NCBI GenBank assembly: GCA_023390695.1
Contig: JAEWCJ010000305.1
Span: 1-6,435, forward strand
From: Pseudomonadota bacterium
GTDB taxonomy: Bacteria; Pseudomonadota; Alphaproteobacteria; Rhizobiales; Xanthobacteraceae
Reading direction: 5' to 3'
DNA: 6,435 nt
The position numbers and the translations under genes are program-made. Positions 6,434 through 6,435 of the stretch are shown piece after piece. Numbering within the stretch: position 1 is the first letter of the stretch; every line of letters starts with the position of its first letter. The notes beneath the pieces are model-generated. The model saw only the letters and a list, made by a program, of their open reading frames with translations, had not been told where the DNA came from and made no database searches.

Positions 6434-6435
6434 CT

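Overview
The window looks like chromosomal DNA from a GC-rich alphaproteobacterium, most likely of the Bradyrhizobium/Rhodopseudomonas/Xanthobacteraceae kind. The reasons are strong G/C bias at third codon positions, a complete branched-chain-amino-acid-type (HAAT/Liv) ABC operon of the sort these genomes carry in many copies, and a GC-rich intergenic hairpin resembling the REP-like elements of that group. The genus is inference.

Layout. Positions 1-1202, minus strand: the N-terminal 400 residues of a Tat-targeted protein of the LodA/GoxA family (cysteine tryptophylquinone, CTQ, amino-acid/amine oxidases). Its C-terminal half lies beyond the left edge. Positions 1203-1763: a 561-bp divergent intergenic region with no convincing gene but several repeats that may be operators. 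Positions 1764-6353, plus strand: a five-gene operon in the order periplasmic binding protein, LivH-type permease, LivM-type permease, LivG-type ATPase, LivF-type ATPase. Junctions are a 46-bp gap, a 2-bp gap, a 4-bp overlap and an 8-bp overlap. Positions 6354-6435: a long GC-rich hairpin (terminator and/or REP-like element) and the start of what may be an inverted second copy.

How the genes work together. The binding protein would capture a small carboxylate or amino acid in the periplasm. The LivH/LivM pair forms the inner-membrane channel and LivG/LivF hydrolyse ATP to drive import. The divergent oxidase also carries an export signal, so it and the binding protein would act in the same compartment. 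A shared control region and a shared substrate or product are plausible, but this is inference.

The transporter is ordinary for such a genome. The parts most worth a second look are the Tat-targeted LodA-like protein, its head-to-head placement with the transporter, and two sets of short repeats in the shared intergenic region: CGGACAAT three times, and CTGCC-led repeats about one helical turn apart.
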